The notes under the pieces were generated by a model, which was given only the letters and a program-made list of their open reading frames with translations, did no database searches and was not told where the DNA came from. From contig NZ_JAAOTJ010000009.1 of the NCBI RefSeq assembly GCF_011297335.1, positions 124,001 through 188,000 of the forward strand: a stretch of 64,000 bases of DNA, read 5' to 3'. Position 1 is the first letter of the stretch, and every line of letters begins with the position of its first letter. Source of the stretch: Catellatospora methionotrophica. Lineage in GTDB: Bacteria > Actinomycetota > Actinomycetes > Mycobacteriales > Micromonosporaceae. The translations under genes were made by a program, and so were the position numbers. This document shows positions 1 to 8,969 of this stretch, in pieces.

Positions 1-945
1 GCGGATGTGGGCGGCGAACTTCAGGACGTCGGCGGTGGTGGCGCCGCCTCGGTTGGTCAGGGCGAGGGTGTGCCGGGTCGAGAGGGAGACGGTGCCGTTG
101 CCCCAGTCGGATCCGTAGCCGGGACCGAAACCGGCGTGCTGGATGAGCCACGCGGCGTGCAGCTTGGTGCCCTTGGCGTCCGGCTGGCCGGGGCACTCGC
201 GGGCCCGGTCGGGCACCTCGGCGAGCACCGGGTTGAGGAAGAACGACCCGACGCTCCACGTGTCGTGGTCGGCGGCGTCCAGCACCATGCCGCGCGCCCG
301 GCGCTGCTCCAGCACCGCCTCGCGTACGTCGGCCGGGTCAGCCGTGCCGCCGACCTCGATCCCCAGCCGCTTCGCGACCGCCGGGAACGTCACCGGGGCG
401 GACTGCCCGCCGCGGCGCAGCCGGTACGTCACGTCCAGCACGACCCAGCGGTCGCTGTGCTTGAACACCGACATCCGGTGAGTGCCGAACCCGCACCGCT
501 CCGGCGACCAGACCTCGACCTCATCGGTCGTACGGTCGAACACGGTCACCGACTCCAGCACGTCCGACGTCACGGTGCCGTACGCGCCGACGTTCTGCAC
601 CGGCGTGCCTCCCACCGAGCCGGGGATGCCCGACAGCGCCTCGACCCCGGACAGGCCCGCGGCCAGCACCGTACGCACCAGGTGATCCCACTCGACCCCG
701 GCGGCGGCGGTGACCAGCTCGCCGTCGATGTCGAACTCGCCCGACGCCATCCGGACGACCGTGCCGTCCCAGCCGACGTCACCGACGACGAGGTTCGAAC
801 CCCCGCCCAGCACCAGCAGCGGCTCGTCGGTGTCGCCCGCGTCGCGGAGCAGGTCGATCGCGTGCGGCGTGCTGCGGGCGACTTCCAGCCGCCCGATCGG
901 GCCACCGACCCGCATCGTGGTCAGCTCAGCAAACGTCATGGTCAC
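1..945 (-). CDS. murB: UDP-N-acetylenolpyruvoylglucosamine reductase MurB (partial, C-terminus outside window)
   Basis: MurB is the cytoplasmic FAD enzyme that uses NADPH to reduce enolpyruvyl-UDP-GlcNAc to UDP-MurNAc, the second committed step of peptidoglycan synthesis. The 315 codons in the window read TTMRVGGP near residues 9-16, the FAD-binding VLGGGSNLVV, SGIPGSVGGTPVQNVGAYG, and SFFLNP near residue 231, which carries the expected catalytic Ser. The family is usually about 340-360 residues, so roughly 30-40 are cut off. A TAGGCT hexamer (953-958, minus strand) ends 7 nt before GTG 945, which suggests leaderless transcription from that GTG. ATG 939, two codons later, is the alternative start. 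Confidence 0.95.
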   Translation of the reverse strand, partial: MTMTFAELTTMRVGGPIGRLEVARSTPHAIDLLRDAGDTDEPLLVLGGGSNLVVGDVGWDGTVVRMASGEFDIDGELVTAAAGVEWDHLVRTVLAAGLSGVEALSGIPGSVGGTPVQNVGAYGTVTSDVLESVTVFDRTTDEVEVWSPERCGFGTHRMSVFKHSDRWVVLDVTYRLRRGGQSAPVTFPAVAKRLGIEVGGTADPADVREAVLEQRRARGMVLDAADHDTWSVGSFFLNPVLAEVPDRARECPGQPDAKGTKLHAAWLIQHAGFGPGYGSDWGNGTVSLSTRHTLALTNRGGATTADVLKFAAHIR

Positions 946-1025
946 GCGCCCGAGCCTACCGAGGCAGCGGCGCGGGCCGACCGTCACGCCCCCCGCGTGC
1001 TGAACACGCGTGGCACCATCTCGCC

Positions 1026-1418
1026 ATGGCGCATCCTCACCCCACGCAGACCGGACGGCTCACCCTGCTCATCGGCGCGACCGTGCTCATGGGGGTGTGC
1101 GGCCTCGCGGGCCTGGCCAGCCCGGACCTCCATCAGTTGCCGCAGTTCGCGCCCGTGTTCCTCAGCCTGGTCGTCGTCTCGTTCGCCCTGTTCGTCGTGT
1201 TCATCGCGGCAGCGACCTTCGGCTGGATCATCCGGGAGCACGAGATGTGGCGGCACGACGGCGGCCCGGCACGGGCCACTGCCCGTCAGCGGCAGCAGGC
1301 CCAGGCCGATCGCCCGCCCCACGCGCAGGCCCACCCGGACGTCGCGCAGAACACAGCGGGTGAAGGCCGTCAGGAAGACCTCCTGATCAGGCCCGCTGCC
1401 TCCGGTTCGGCTGATTGA
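1026..1418 (+). CDS. Small two-helix membrane protein, function unknown
   Basis: This 130-residue protein is not a family I recognise. It has two hydrophobic segments, about residues 11-31 and 43-69, then a charged tail rich in Gln, Ala, Pro and His, as expected of a small inner-membrane protein with a cytoplasmic tail. It is divergent from murB. A weak hexamer, CACCAT at 1014-1019, ends 6 nt before the ATG, so it may be leaderless. Its 3' end overlaps the convergent VOC gene by 32 bp. The hydrophobic pattern is what supports it over the overlapping frames. Confidence 0.6.
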   Translation: MAHPHPTQTGRLTLLIGATVLMGVCGLAGLASPDLHQLPQFAPVFLSLVVVSFALFVVFIAAATFGWIIREHEMWRHDGGPARATARQRQQAQADRPPHAQAHPDVAQNTAGEGRQEDLLIRPAASGSAD

Positions 1419-1812
1419 GGCGGATCATGTTCCCGGCCGGGTCACGGAACGCGCAGTCGCGTACGCCGTAGGCCTGGTCGGCGGGCTCCTGCAGCACTTC
1501 GGCACCGGAGGCGCGGATGTGCTCGAAGGCCGCGTCGACGTCGTCGGTGGTGAAGATCAGCCCGCGCAGCAGACCCTTGGCCAGCAGGTCGTACTCCTTC
1601 TGCTTGTCCTCGGGGGAGGCGTCCGGGTGGGACTCCGGGGTCTCGATGGTGATCTCCAGGTCGGGCTGGCTCGGCGGCACGACCGTCACCCAGCGCATGC
1701 CCTCGTAGCTGACGTCGGTGCGCACCTCGAAGCCGAGCACGTCCCGGTAGAACCCGAGGGCCTTCTCGTGATCGTCGACGATGATGAAGCAGTGCGAGAC
1801 CTTGATGTCCAT
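1387..1812 (-). CDS. VOC-family (glyoxalase/bleomycin resistance-like) protein
   Basis: The 141-residue product has the single-module vicinal-oxygen-chelate pattern. It opens with MDIKVSHCFIIVDDHEKALG, followed by FYRDVLGFEVR, and closes with VRDCAFRDPAGNMIRLNQP. Members bind metal and act as lyases, dioxygenases or drug-binding proteins; the substrate cannot be read from sequence. The frame is open 20 codons further upstream, but ATG 1812 starts the domain and lies 7 nt after a TAACGT hexamer (1820-1825, minus strand), so I chose it and infer a leaderless mRNA. Confidence 0.85.
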   Translation of the reverse strand: MDIKVSHCFIIVDDHEKALGFYRDVLGFEVRTDVSYEGMRWVTVVPPSQPDLEITIETPESHPDASPEDKQKEYDLLAKGLLRGLIFTTDDVDAAFEHIRASGAEVLQEPADQAYGVRDCAFRDPAGNMIRLNQPNRRQRA

Positions 1813-1881
1813 GCAGCTCACGTTACCGACGAGGGCGCACGGGCACACCGGCTCGGCGGGCTCGCCCGTCAAGACCCTGGA

Positions 1882-2541
1882 TCACAGCTCGAGGCGCCGC
1901 CAGGCCGGTCCGGCGCACGACGGCGGATCCTCCCGGCCCTTGACGCTGTGCCAGCTCGCGGGCCATCGCGCGGCAGGCCCGGCGAGTAGTGCCCGCGCCC
2001 GGTCGGCGCTCTCGTCGGGTAGCTCGACGTCCCAGGGCACGGTCACGAAGATCTGGTACTCGTCCGGCTCCTCCAGCCACACGTCGAGTTCGCCGGGGCG
2101 GCCGACGCTGATCCGTACGCCCGCGATGCCCGACGGCAGGGCAAGGCCGGTGAGAATGATCCGCCCGGCGCGGCGCTCGGCGGTCTCCCACCTGTGGTCG
2201 GCTCCGATACGGGCCGCCTCGGCGTCATAGGTCGCGGCGTCGAACAGCGCTGTACGCCGCTCGCCTGTCCACGCCCCGTTGCGCCACTCGCCCCACTCCC
2301 AGTGCACGGTGTCACCTTCGCGGCGGATGTGCGCATCGATGGTGTAGCACCCCGGGCCGCAGCTCGGGCAGCAGGCGATCGTCGCGCTCGTGACCTCGCC
2401 GGTCGCCGTGAAGCGGTTTACCGGCACGAGCACGTGCCACGGGTCCGGGCCGCCGTTGCCATCGGCCCGGCTCAGATCCTCACCGTCGACCCGCACGATC
2501 ACCCGGAGGTCCTCGACCGACAACGACAGCGACGACGTCAT
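1882..2541 (-). CDS. Hypothetical protein with a Cys-rich CPSCGPGCY motif
   Basis: I do not recognise this 219-residue soluble protein. Near residues 53-61 it has CPSCGPGCY, three closely spaced Cys that could bind metal. Before it are strand-rich segments (LRVIVRVDGEDL, WHVLVPVNRF), and the C-terminal half has GVRISVGRPGELDVWLEE. There is no signal peptide or membrane segment. ATG 2541 lies 7 nt downstream of TAGATT (2549-2554, minus strand), which supports this start over an ATG nine codons upstream and suggests a leaderless mRNA. It runs in the same direction as the VOC gene but 69 bp upstream of it. Confidence 0.7.
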   Translation of the reverse strand: MTSSLSLSVEDLRVIVRVDGEDLSRADGNGGPDPWHVLVPVNRFTATGEVTSATIACCPSCGPGCYTIDAHIRREGDTVHWEWGEWRNGAWTGERRTALFDAATYDAEAARIGADHRWETAERRAGRIILTGLALPSGIAGVRISVGRPGELDVWLEEPDEYQIFVTVPWDVELPDESADRARALLAGPAARWPASWHSVKGREDPPSCAGPAWRRLEL

Positions 2542-2602
2542 GCCCGGCAATCTACTGTCACCCGCCACGTCCGCGACGCCCCTGACGCCTAGTCGAGCCC
2601 TG

Positions 2603-2668
2603 GAGATCGCCGTTTGCGGTCAAAACCTGAGGTCACACCACACCTTGTGACCTCAAACAGCGATCTTC
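2603..2668. repeat. Intergenic nested inverted repeat (family F)
   Basis: The outer arms are imperfect (GAGATCGCCGTTTGCGGTCA against the complement of TGACCTCAAACAGCGATCTTC). A perfect 10-bp inner inverted repeat, TGAGGTCACA (2628-2637) and TGTGACCTCA (2646-2655), surrounds an 8-nt loop. It lies between an orphan gene and the tRNA. It resembles the other hairpin elements in this window in size and position but not in sequence. A regulator-binding site is possible. Confidence 0.6.
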
Positions 2669-2791
2669 GCCGTAACCGTGCCCCGGAAAGCCGGACGGAG
2701 GGGACAAGCCGGGCGCCAACGGTGGCCCGGCTCAGGTACGCAAAAGCCGCCGACCGGATAACAGGTCAGCGGCTGCTGTGGCTGGTGGAAA

Positions 2792-2866
2792 TGGTGCCCC
2801 CGGCAGGATTCGAACCTGCGCCCCCGCCTCCGGAGGGCGGTGCTCTATCCCCTGAGCTACGGGGGC
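2792..2866 (-). tRNA. tRNA-Arg (anticodon CCG)
   Basis: Read on the minus strand, the 7-bp acceptor stem GCCCCCG pairs with CGGGGGC. The D-arm is GCTCAGGGGATAGAGC. The anticodon stem CCGCC/GGCGG encloses the loop CTCCGGA with anticodon CCG (codon CGG). The T-arm is GCAGG-TTCGAAT-CCTGC. A is the discriminator base and the 3' CCA is encoded at 2794-2792. All stems are fully paired. Confidence 0.97.
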
Positions 2867-2947
2867 TCAGCGACCGACAAAGAGTAGCAGGTCCCCCGCG
2901 CGGCACCGAATCGGTATCCGGGCGGAGGCGAGCGCGTCGGGAACGCG

Positions 2948-2981
2948 CGAGGGCCCCGCCGGAACTCCGGTGGGGCCCTCG
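2948..2981 (-). terminator. Strong GC hairpin downstream of the DUF3105-DUF305 pair
   Basis: A 15-bp stem with one mismatch (CGAGGGCCCCGCCGG and CCGGTGGGGCCCTCG) has a 4-nt loop. It sits 16 nt past the DUF305 stop on the minus strand and upstream of the tRNA. There is no T-run, as is common for terminators in high-GC actinobacteria. Confidence 0.65.
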
Positions 2982-2996
2982 TCCTGCGTACGGGGC

Positions 2997-3626
2997 TCAG
3001 CGTTTGGCGAGCGTGGTCTGCAGCTTCTGCATCTCCGAGATCTCCAGCGTCTGCCGCGTCTTCATGCCCTTGGCCAGCCAGAGCACGTCCGGGTCGTCGG
3101 TCGCGGTGAGCACGGCGTCGACCATGTGTACGCCACCCAGGTGATGTTTGATCATCATCTCCAGGAACAGGGTGTCGACGGTCTTGCCGCTGGCGTTCTC
3201 CAGCGCCGTCATCTCCTGCGGCGTGGCCATGCCCGGCATGAGGTTGCCGTTGAGCGCGCTCTTGTCGCCGTCGGGCATCCACGCCATCGGCTTTGCCGAG
3301 GAGTTGAGGTTGAGGCTCCAGTCCCGCAGCCACTGGCTCATGATGCCGATCTGGCCCTGCTGGGTCAGCGCGATGTCCTCACCGAGGGTGCGTACCTCGG
3401 GCGCGAGGCCCTTCTTCGCGGCGATCATGCCCATGGCGACGGCCTGGGCGTGGTGCGTCGACATGTCCCGGGCGAAGCCGGCGGCGGCCGAGTCGTCGGC
3501 CGGGGTGCTCGGCGCGGCCAGGCGGCTCACGCCGAAGCCGATGGCGAGTCCGACCAGCAGCGCGAGCGCCACGGAGAGGGCCAGCCCCCGTGTGCTGAAC
3601 CGAGGGCTGTTCCCCACGTCCGTCAT
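2997..3626 (-). CDS. DUF305-family membrane-anchored protein
   Basis: A 209-residue protein with an N-terminal membrane anchor (residues about 14-35, ALSVALALLVGLAIGFGV) and an exported four-helix, ferritin-like DUF305 domain. The His/Met-rich helices include STHHAQAVAMGMI and MMIKHHLGGVHMV, which are typical of the family. Some relatives (CopM-like) bind copper, so metal binding outside the membrane is a reasonable inference. It starts 10 nt after the DUF3105 stop with a GGGAG ribosome binding site, so the two genes form an operon. A strong hairpin follows. Confidence 0.9.
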   Translation of the reverse strand: MTDVGNSPRFSTRGLALSVALALLVGLAIGFGVSRLAAPSTPADDSAAAGFARDMSTHHAQAVAMGMIAAKKGLAPEVRTLGEDIALTQQGQIGIMSQWLRDWSLNLNSSAKPMAWMPDGDKSALNGNLMPGMATPQEMTALENASGKTVDTLFLEMMIKHHLGGVHMVDAVLTATDDPDVLWLAKGMKTRQTLEISEMQKLQTTLAKR

Positions 3627-3636
3627 GGTGCTCCCG

Positions 3637-4437
3637 TCAGCCCTGCTGCTGCTGCTGGAGGGCGGCGACCTGCTCCTCGGTCAGCGGCTTGTCGCCGGTG
3701 GCCGTGTTGCCGCCCGAGCAGACCGCGCCGGGCTCCTGGGTCGCGTTGACGCGCAGCGCGCCGATGAAGTCGTCGATCCGGGAGTCGCTCGCGTTGTCGA
3801 CCTTGAGCTGGTAGGACCAGGCCTGCAGGGAGATCGGCTTGTCCAGGTTCACGACCGGGCTCATCAGCATCATCTCCTTGCCCTCGACCTTGGCGGCGAG
3901 TGCGGCCACCTGGTCGGCGGGCAGGTCGCTGCGGTACGTGATCCAGACCGCGCCGTGCTCGAGGCTGTGCACCGCGTGCTCGTTGGGGATGGGCGCGTCG
4001 TAGACGTTGCCCATGCACTGCTGCCACACGTAGCTGTGGGTGCCGCCGACCGGCGGGCTCTGCTCGTACTTCTCCGGGTTGTACGTGTGGTTGCTCTTGA
4101 GCTCGGTGGTCACGTGGTTGATGCCGCTGATGCCGCCGGCGCGCGTCTCCCAGTCGTAGCCCGCGCCGCCCGGCTTGAACGCCGCCCAGGCGCCCCAGCC
4201 GATGATGCCGACCGCGATCACGCCCACGGCGACGAACATGGCGATCGGGCCCCAGTTGCGACCCTGGTTGACCTTGATCGGCGTGATGGGCTTGCGGGGG
4301 CCGCCACTCTTCGGTGGGGTCTTGCCGCCGGTGCCGCCGGTGGTGGTCTTGGTGCCGGGCTTGGCGCCGGCCGCGGGCTTGCCGCCGACCTTCACGAGAC
4401 CGGGGCGGTTCTCCCCGCCAGGCGTGCTGATGCTCAT
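3637..4437 (-). CDS. DUF3105-family membrane-anchored protein
   Basis: The 266-residue product has a Pro/Gly/Lys-rich cytoplasmic N-terminus, one membrane helix (about residues 65-88, IAMFVAVGVIAVGIIGWGAW) and an exported DUF3105 domain. The domain shows VGGTHSYVWQQCMGNVYD and HSLEHGAVWITY, with the conserved His and Cys. A second Cys lies in VCSGGN and the C-terminus is poly-Gln. The function is unknown; pairing with DUF305 suggests a shared envelope or metal-related role. ATG 4437 was chosen; GTG 4452 is possible. A TAGACT -10 (4499-4504, minus strand) implies a 5' leader of about 55 nt. Confidence 0.88.
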   Translation of the reverse strand: MSISTPGGENRPGLVKVGGKPAAGAKPGTKTTTGGTGGKTPPKSGGPRKPITPIKVNQGRNWGPIAMFVAVGVIAVGIIGWGAWAAFKPGGAGYDWETRAGGISGINHVTTELKSNHTYNPEKYEQSPPVGGTHSYVWQQCMGNVYDAPIPNEHAVHSLEHGAVWITYRSDLPADQVAALAAKVEGKEMMLMSPVVNLDKPISLQAWSYQLKVDNASDSRIDDFIGALRVNATQEPGAVCSGGNTATGDKPLTEEQVAALQQQQQG

Positions 4438-4498
4438 CGTGGTGTCCGTCACATCGAGGGGTGGGCGCGCCCGCCGTGCGGTGGGACGCGGAGGGCCG

Positions 4499-4517
4499 AA
4501 GTCTACCCGGTTAGCAT
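4499..4517. promoter_or_regulatory. Back-to-back -10 elements for DUF3105 (minus) and argS (plus)
   Basis: TAGACT on the minus strand (4499-4504) and TAGCAT on the plus strand (4512-4517) lie 7 bp apart and face away from each other. The plus-strand hexamer ends 6 nt before the argS GTG (leaderless layout). Two polymerases could hardly occupy this site at once, so expression of the two genes is probably mutually exclusive. Confidence 0.6.
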
Positions 4518-4523
4518 GGCCGG

Positions 4524-6167
4524 GTGACTCCCGCGAATATCGCCGATGCTGTCCTGACCGCCGCAAAAGCCGTCTTCACGGCCCGCGACCTCGATCTGGC
4601 GGCCCTGCCGGCGGCGGCGACGCTGGAGCGTCCGCGCAACCCTGAGCACGGGGATTACGCCACCAACCTGGCCCTGCAGGTCGCCAAGAAGGTCGGCACG
4701 AACCCCCGTGAGCTGGCCGGGGCGCTCGCCGAGGAACTCAGCAAATTCACAGGGATCGCTGCGGTGGAGATCGCCGGACCGGGCTTCCTGAACATCCGGG
4801 TGGACGCGGCGGCGGCCGGGGAGCTGGCCCGCCTGGTGGTCGAGCAGGGCCCGGCGTACGGGCACGGGACGGCGCTGGCGGGGGTGCGGCTGAACCTGGA
4901 GTTCGTGTCGGCGAACCCGACCGGCCCGATCCACCTGGGCGGGGTCCGCTGGGCGGCGGTCGGCGACGCGCTGGCGCGGCTGCTCAAGGCGGCGGGCGCG
5001 GACGTGACCACGGAGTACTACTTCAACGACGCCGGTTCGCAGATCGACCGGTTCGCCAAGTCGCTGCTGGCCGCGGCGCGGGGCGAGGCGACGCCGGAGG
5101 ACGGCTACGGCGGCGCGTACATCGCCGAGATCGCCGAGGCGGTGCGGGCCAAGCATCCCGGCGCGGACGACCTGGAGACGTTCCGGGTCGAGGGCGTCGA
5201 GCTGATGTTCGCGCAGATCAAGTCGTCGCTGAACGAGTTCGGCACGCACTTCGACGTGTACTTCAACGAGAAGGACCTGCACGCCAAGGGCGAGCTGGAC
5301 CTGGCCCTGGAGCGGCTGCGGGCGCAGGGGCACATCTACGAGGCCGACGGCGCGACCTGGCTGCGCACCACCGACTTCGGCGACGACAAGGACCGGGTGC
5401 TGCGCAAGAGCGACGGCGAGTGGACCTACTTCGCCGCCGACTGCGCCTACTACCTGGACAAGCGGGAGCGGGGCGCGGAGAAGATCGTCATGATGCTGGG
5501 CGCCGACCACCACGGATACGTGGGCCGGATGCGCGCGATGGCGGCCTGCTTCGGCGATGACCCGAACGTCAACCTGGAGATCCTCATCGGCCAGCTGGTG
5601 AGCCTGGTCCGCGACGGCCAGCCGCTGCGCATGAGCAAGCGCGCGGGCACCGTGGTGACCATGGAGGACCTGGTCGAGGCGATCGGCGTGGACGCCTCCC
5701 GCTACGCCCTGGCCCGCTACAGCATCCACTCGCCGATCGACATCGACGTCGACCTGTGGACCCGGGCGACCCGGGACAACCCGGTGTACTACGTGCAGTA
5801 TGTCGCCGCGCGCACGGCGAGCGTCGGGCGCAACGCGGCGGACCTGGGCCTGACCCGCGACACCGCGCCGTTCGACCCGGCCCTGCTGACCCACCCGAAG
5901 GAGCTGGAGCTGCTCAAGACGCTCGGCGACTATCCGGGTGTGGTCGCGAGCGCCGCCGAACTGCGCGAGCCGCACCGGATCGCGGACTACCTGGAGAAGC
6001 TGGCCGCCGCGTTCCACCGCTTCTACGACAACTGCCGGGTGCTGCCCATGGGGGACGCACCGATCGAGCCCGTCAACGTAGCCCGGCTCTGGCTCAACGA
6101 CGCCACCCGCACTGTCATCGCCAACGGCCTCGGCCTGCTCGGCGTGACCGCCCCTGAACGGATGTGA
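4524..6167 (+). CDS. argS: Arginyl-tRNA synthetase
   Basis: This class I synthetase charges tRNA-Arg with arginine in the cytoplasm. The 547-residue protein has the N-terminal Add-1 domain ([15 protein letters not shown]), the HIGH-type motif as [10 protein letters not shown] near residue 133, [15 protein letters not shown], the KMSK-type motif as LRMSKRAGT near residue 370, and the C-terminal DALR anticodon-binding domain (SRYALARY through FYDNCRVLP). GTG 4524 is 6 nt after TAGCAT, so the mRNA is probably leaderless. lysA begins 6 nt after the stop, which matches the argS-lysA pair known from mycobacteria and corynebacteria. Confidence 0.97.
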   Translation: MTPANIADAVLTAAKAVFTARDLDLAALPAAATLERPRNPEHGDYATNLALQVAKKVGTNPRELAGALAEELSKFTGIAAVEIAGPGFLNIRVDAAAAGELARLVVEQGPAYGHGTALAGVRLNLEFVSANPTGPIHLGGVRWAAVGDALARLLKAAGADVTTEYYFNDAGSQIDRFAKSLLAAARGEATPEDGYGGAYIAEIAEAVRAKHPGADDLETFRVEGVELMFAQIKSSLNEFGTHFDVYFNEKDLHAKGELDLALERLRAQGHIYEADGATWLRTTDFGDDKDRVLRKSDGEWTYFAADCAYYLDKRERGAEKIVMMLGADHHGYVGRMRAMAACFGDDPNVNLEILIGQLVSLVRDGQPLRMSKRAGTVVTMEDLVEAIGVDASRYALARYSIHSPIDIDVDLWTRATRDNPVYYVQYVAARTASVGRNAADLGLTRDTAPFDPALLTHPKELELLKTLGDYPGVVASAAELREPHRIADYLEKLAAAFHRFYDNCRVLPMGDAPIEPVNVARLWLNDATRTVIANGLGLLGVTAPERM

Positions 6168-6173
6168 ACACCC

Positions 6174-7556
6174 TTGCGCGCTCATGAGGCTGGGGCCCTG
6201 CACGGCGACTTCGGGCAGGGGCCGACCTGGCTGCGTACGCCCGCTGATGTGAACGAACTGATGGCGCCGCTGTGGCCGCGGACCGCGACCAAGGACGCGG
6301 CCGGGGTGTTGCGGGTCGGCGGCCGGGACGTGGCGTCGCTGGCGCAGGAGTTCGGGACCCCTGCGTACGTGCTGGACGAGGAGGATTTCCGGGGACGCTG
6401 CCGGGACTTCAAGACCGGCTTCGCCGGGGCGGACGTGTACTACGCGGGCAAGGCGTTCCTGTGCCGGGCGATCGTGCGCATCCTGGTCGAGGAGGAGATG
6501 AACCTCGACGTGTGCAGCGGCGGCGAGCTGGCCACCGCGCTGGCGGCGGGCATGGACCCGGCCCGGATCGCGCTGCACGGCAACAACAAGTCGGTACGCG
6601 AGCTGAACCGCGCCGTCGAGGCCGGGGTCGGCCGGATCGTGGTCGACTCGTTCGACGAGATCGAGCGCCTGTCGGCGATCGCCCGGGAGCGCGGGGTCCG
6701 TCCCCGCGTCATGATCCGGGTGACGGTCGGCGTGGAGGCGCACACCCACGAGTTCATCGCGACCGCGCACGAGGACCAGAAGTTCGGCTTCTCGCTGGCG
6801 GGCGGCAAGGCGTTCGAGGCGGCCCGGCTGATCCTGGAGCAGGGCACGCTGGAGCTGCGCGGCCTGCACTCGCACATCGGCTCCCAGATCTTCGACACGT
6901 CGGGCTTCGAGGTCAGCGCCCGGCGGATCCTGACCCTGCAGGAGCGCATCCGCACCGAGCTGGGCGTCGACCTGCCCGAGCTGGACCTGGGCGGCGGCTT
7001 CGGCATCGCGTACACCAGCCAGGACACCCCGTCCCCGGCCGGTGACCTGGCCGAGCGGATGTTCAAGATCGTGGCGGACGAGTGCCGGGGCCTGGGCATC
7101 GCCCAGCCGCACCTGTCCGTGGAGCCGGGCCGGGCCATCGTCGGCCCGTCGACCTTCACGCTGTACGAGGTCGGCACCGTCAAACCGCTGGACGGTCTGC
7201 GCACGTACGTGAGCGTGGACGGCGGCATGAGTGACAACATCCGCACCGCGCTGTACGACGCGTCGTACTCGGCGACGCTGGCGTCGCGTGCGTCACAGGC
7301 CGAGCCGATTCTTGCCCGCGTGGTGGGAAAACATTGTGAGGCGGGGGACGTGGTGGTGAAGGATGAATTCCTGCCCGCTGACGTCCGGCCCGGAGATCTT
7401 ATCGCGGTGCCCGGAACCGGCGCCTACTGCCGGAGCATGGCCAGCAACTACAACCACGTGCCGCGGCCGCCTGTCGTGGCGGTGCGCGACGGACAGGCAC
7501 GGGTGATCGTGCGCAGGGAGACCGAGGACGATCTCCTGGCGTTGGACGTGGGGTAG
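6174..7556 (+). CDS. lysA: Diaminopimelate decarboxylase
   Basis: LysA is a PLP enzyme of fold type III that decarboxylates meso-diaminopimelate to lysine, the last step of the pathway. Of 460 residues, the PLP Lys is in VYYAGKAFLCRA (near residue 90). CSGGELATAL, ALHGNNKS, LHSHIGSQIFD, LDLGGGFGI and EPGRAIVG follow, and GTGAYCRSMASNYN sits at the C-terminal active site. The start is TTG at 6174, giving the MRAHEAGALHGD N-terminus common in actinobacterial LysA. There is no good ribosome binding site, so translational coupling to argS 6 nt upstream is likely. Confidence 0.96.
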   Translation: MRAHEAGALHGDFGQGPTWLRTPADVNELMAPLWPRTATKDAAGVLRVGGRDVASLAQEFGTPAYVLDEEDFRGRCRDFKTGFAGADVYYAGKAFLCRAIVRILVEEEMNLDVCSGGELATALAAGMDPARIALHGNNKSVRELNRAVEAGVGRIVVDSFDEIERLSAIARERGVRPRVMIRVTVGVEAHTHEFIATAHEDQKFGFSLAGGKAFEAARLILEQGTLELRGLHSHIGSQIFDTSGFEVSARRILTLQERIRTELGVDLPELDLGGGFGIAYTSQDTPSPAGDLAERMFKIVADECRGLGIAQPHLSVEPGRAIVGPSTFTLYEVGTVKPLDGLRTYVSVDGGMSDNIRTALYDASYSATLASRASQAEPILARVVGKHCEAGDVVVKDEFLPADVRPGDLIAVPGTGAYCRSMASNYNHVPRPPVVAVRDGQARVIVRRETEDDLLALDVG

Positions 7557-7599
7557 GGCGCGACTGCGTCCTGTCCAGGTGAGCGTTACGGGAGACGAA

Positions 7600-8886
7600 G
7601 TGGCTGACTCGGTCAAGGTGGCGCTGCTCGGATGCGGTGCCGTCGGCTCGGAGGTCGTACGCCTGCTGCACGAGCAGGCCGACGACCTGACGGCGCGTAT
7701 CGGCGCACCCGTCGAGCTGGTCGGCATCGCCGTCCGCAGAGCGGGCCGTGACCGCAGTGACCTGCCCGTCAAGCCCGACCTGTTCACCACGGACGCGCTC
7801 GGCCTGGTCAAGCGGGACGACGTCGACGTGGTCATCGAGGTGGTGGGCGGCATCGAACCCGCCCGCACCTGGCTGGTCGAGGCGCTGCGCGCGGGCAAGT
7901 CCGTGATCACGGGCAACAAGGCGCTGCTGGCCGAGGACGGCGGCAGCCTGCACGACGCCGCCGCCGAGGGCGGCGCGGACCTGTACTACGAGGCCTCGGT
8001 GGCGGGCGCGATCCCGCTGCTGCGCCCGCTGCGCGAGTCCCTGCACGGGGACCGCATCACGCAGGTCACCGGCATCGTGAACGGCACCACCAACTTCATC
8101 CTGTCGGCGATGGACGCCACCGGGGCGGGCTTCTCCGAGGCCCTGGAGGAGGCGACCGCGCTGGGGTACGCCGAGGCCGACCCGACCGCCGACGTCGAGG
8201 GCTTCGACGCCGCCGCGAAGGCCGCGATCCTGGCCAGTCTGGCGTTCCACACCCGGGTCCGGGCCGCCGACGTGTACCGCGAGGGCATCACCGAGGTCAG
8301 CGCGGCCGACGTGGCCAGCGCCAAGGCGATGGGCTGCACGATCAAGCTGCTGTGCATCGCGGGCCGCACCGCCGACGGCGGAGTCAGCGTGCGCGTGCAC
8401 CCGGCGATGATCCCGCGCACCCACCCGCTGGCCGGGGTCGGCGAGGCGTTCAACGCCGTGTTCGTCGAGGCCGAGGCCGCCGGGCAGCTGATGTTCTACG
8501 GCCGGGGCGCGGGCGGTGCGCCGACCGCGAGCGCCGTGCTCGGCGACCTGGTCGCCGTGGGCCGCAACCGGCTGGCCGGGGTGCGCGCCGCGAGCGAGTC
8601 CGCGTACGCCGACCTGGCCGTGCACCCGATGGGCGAGGTGCGTACCCGCTACCACGTCTCGCTGGACGTGGCCGACCGCGCCGGTGTGCTGGCGTCGGTG
8701 GCCGGGGTCTTCGCGAGCCACGACGTCTCCATCGCCACGGTCAACCAGTCCGGCCGGGGAGCCGAGGCGAGCCTGGTCATCGTCACCCACTCCGCGCCCG
8801 ACAGCGCACTGGCCGCGACCGTCGCCGAACTCCGCCAGCTGGACTTCGTCCGCGCCGTGGCGTCCGTGCTCCGGGTGGAGTTCTAG
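7600..8886 (+). CDS. hom: Homoserine dehydrogenase
   Basis: It reduces aspartate semialdehyde to homoserine with NAD(P)H, at the branch point to threonine and methionine. The 428-residue protein has the Rossmann motif [28 protein letters not shown], the signature [11 protein letters not shown], and a C-terminal ACT domain (about residues 345-428, [19 protein letters not shown]) expected to mediate threonine feedback inhibition. Start GTG 7600 is preceded by GGGAGA at suitable spacing. The frame is also open from GTG 7579. It follows lysA by 43 bp and is probably co-transcribed with thrC. Confidence 0.96.
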   Translation: MADSVKVALLGCGAVGSEVVRLLHEQADDLTARIGAPVELVGIAVRRAGRDRSDLPVKPDLFTTDALGLVKRDDVDVVIEVVGGIEPARTWLVEALRAGKSVITGNKALLAEDGGSLHDAAAEGGADLYYEASVAGAIPLLRPLRESLHGDRITQVTGIVNGTTNFILSAMDATGAGFSEALEEATALGYAEADPTADVEGFDAAAKAAILASLAFHTRVRAADVYREGITEVSAADVASAKAMGCTIKLLCIAGRTADGGVSVRVHPAMIPRTHPLAGVGEAFNAVFVEAEAAGQLMFYGRGAGGAPTASAVLGDLVAVGRNRLAGVRAASESAYADLAVHPMGEVRTRYHVSLDVADRAGVLASVAGVFASHDVSIATVNQSGRGAEASLVIVTHSAPDSALAATVAELRQLDFVRAVASVLRVEF

Positions 8887-8969
8887 CCCGTCCCGGAGGG
8901 TGGAACCCGAGTGGTGAGCAGACCGCTGAACGGGCAAGGTACTCGATGACATTCGGTAAGGGGGCCAGC

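Noticed and set aside
4503-7112. Open frame of 869 codons on the minus strand, opposite argS and lysA
   Set aside because: Codon bias of high-GC DNA leaves long open antisense frames. The protein is low-complexity (Arg/Gln/Leu/Val-rich) and the opposite strand carries two recognisable enzymes.
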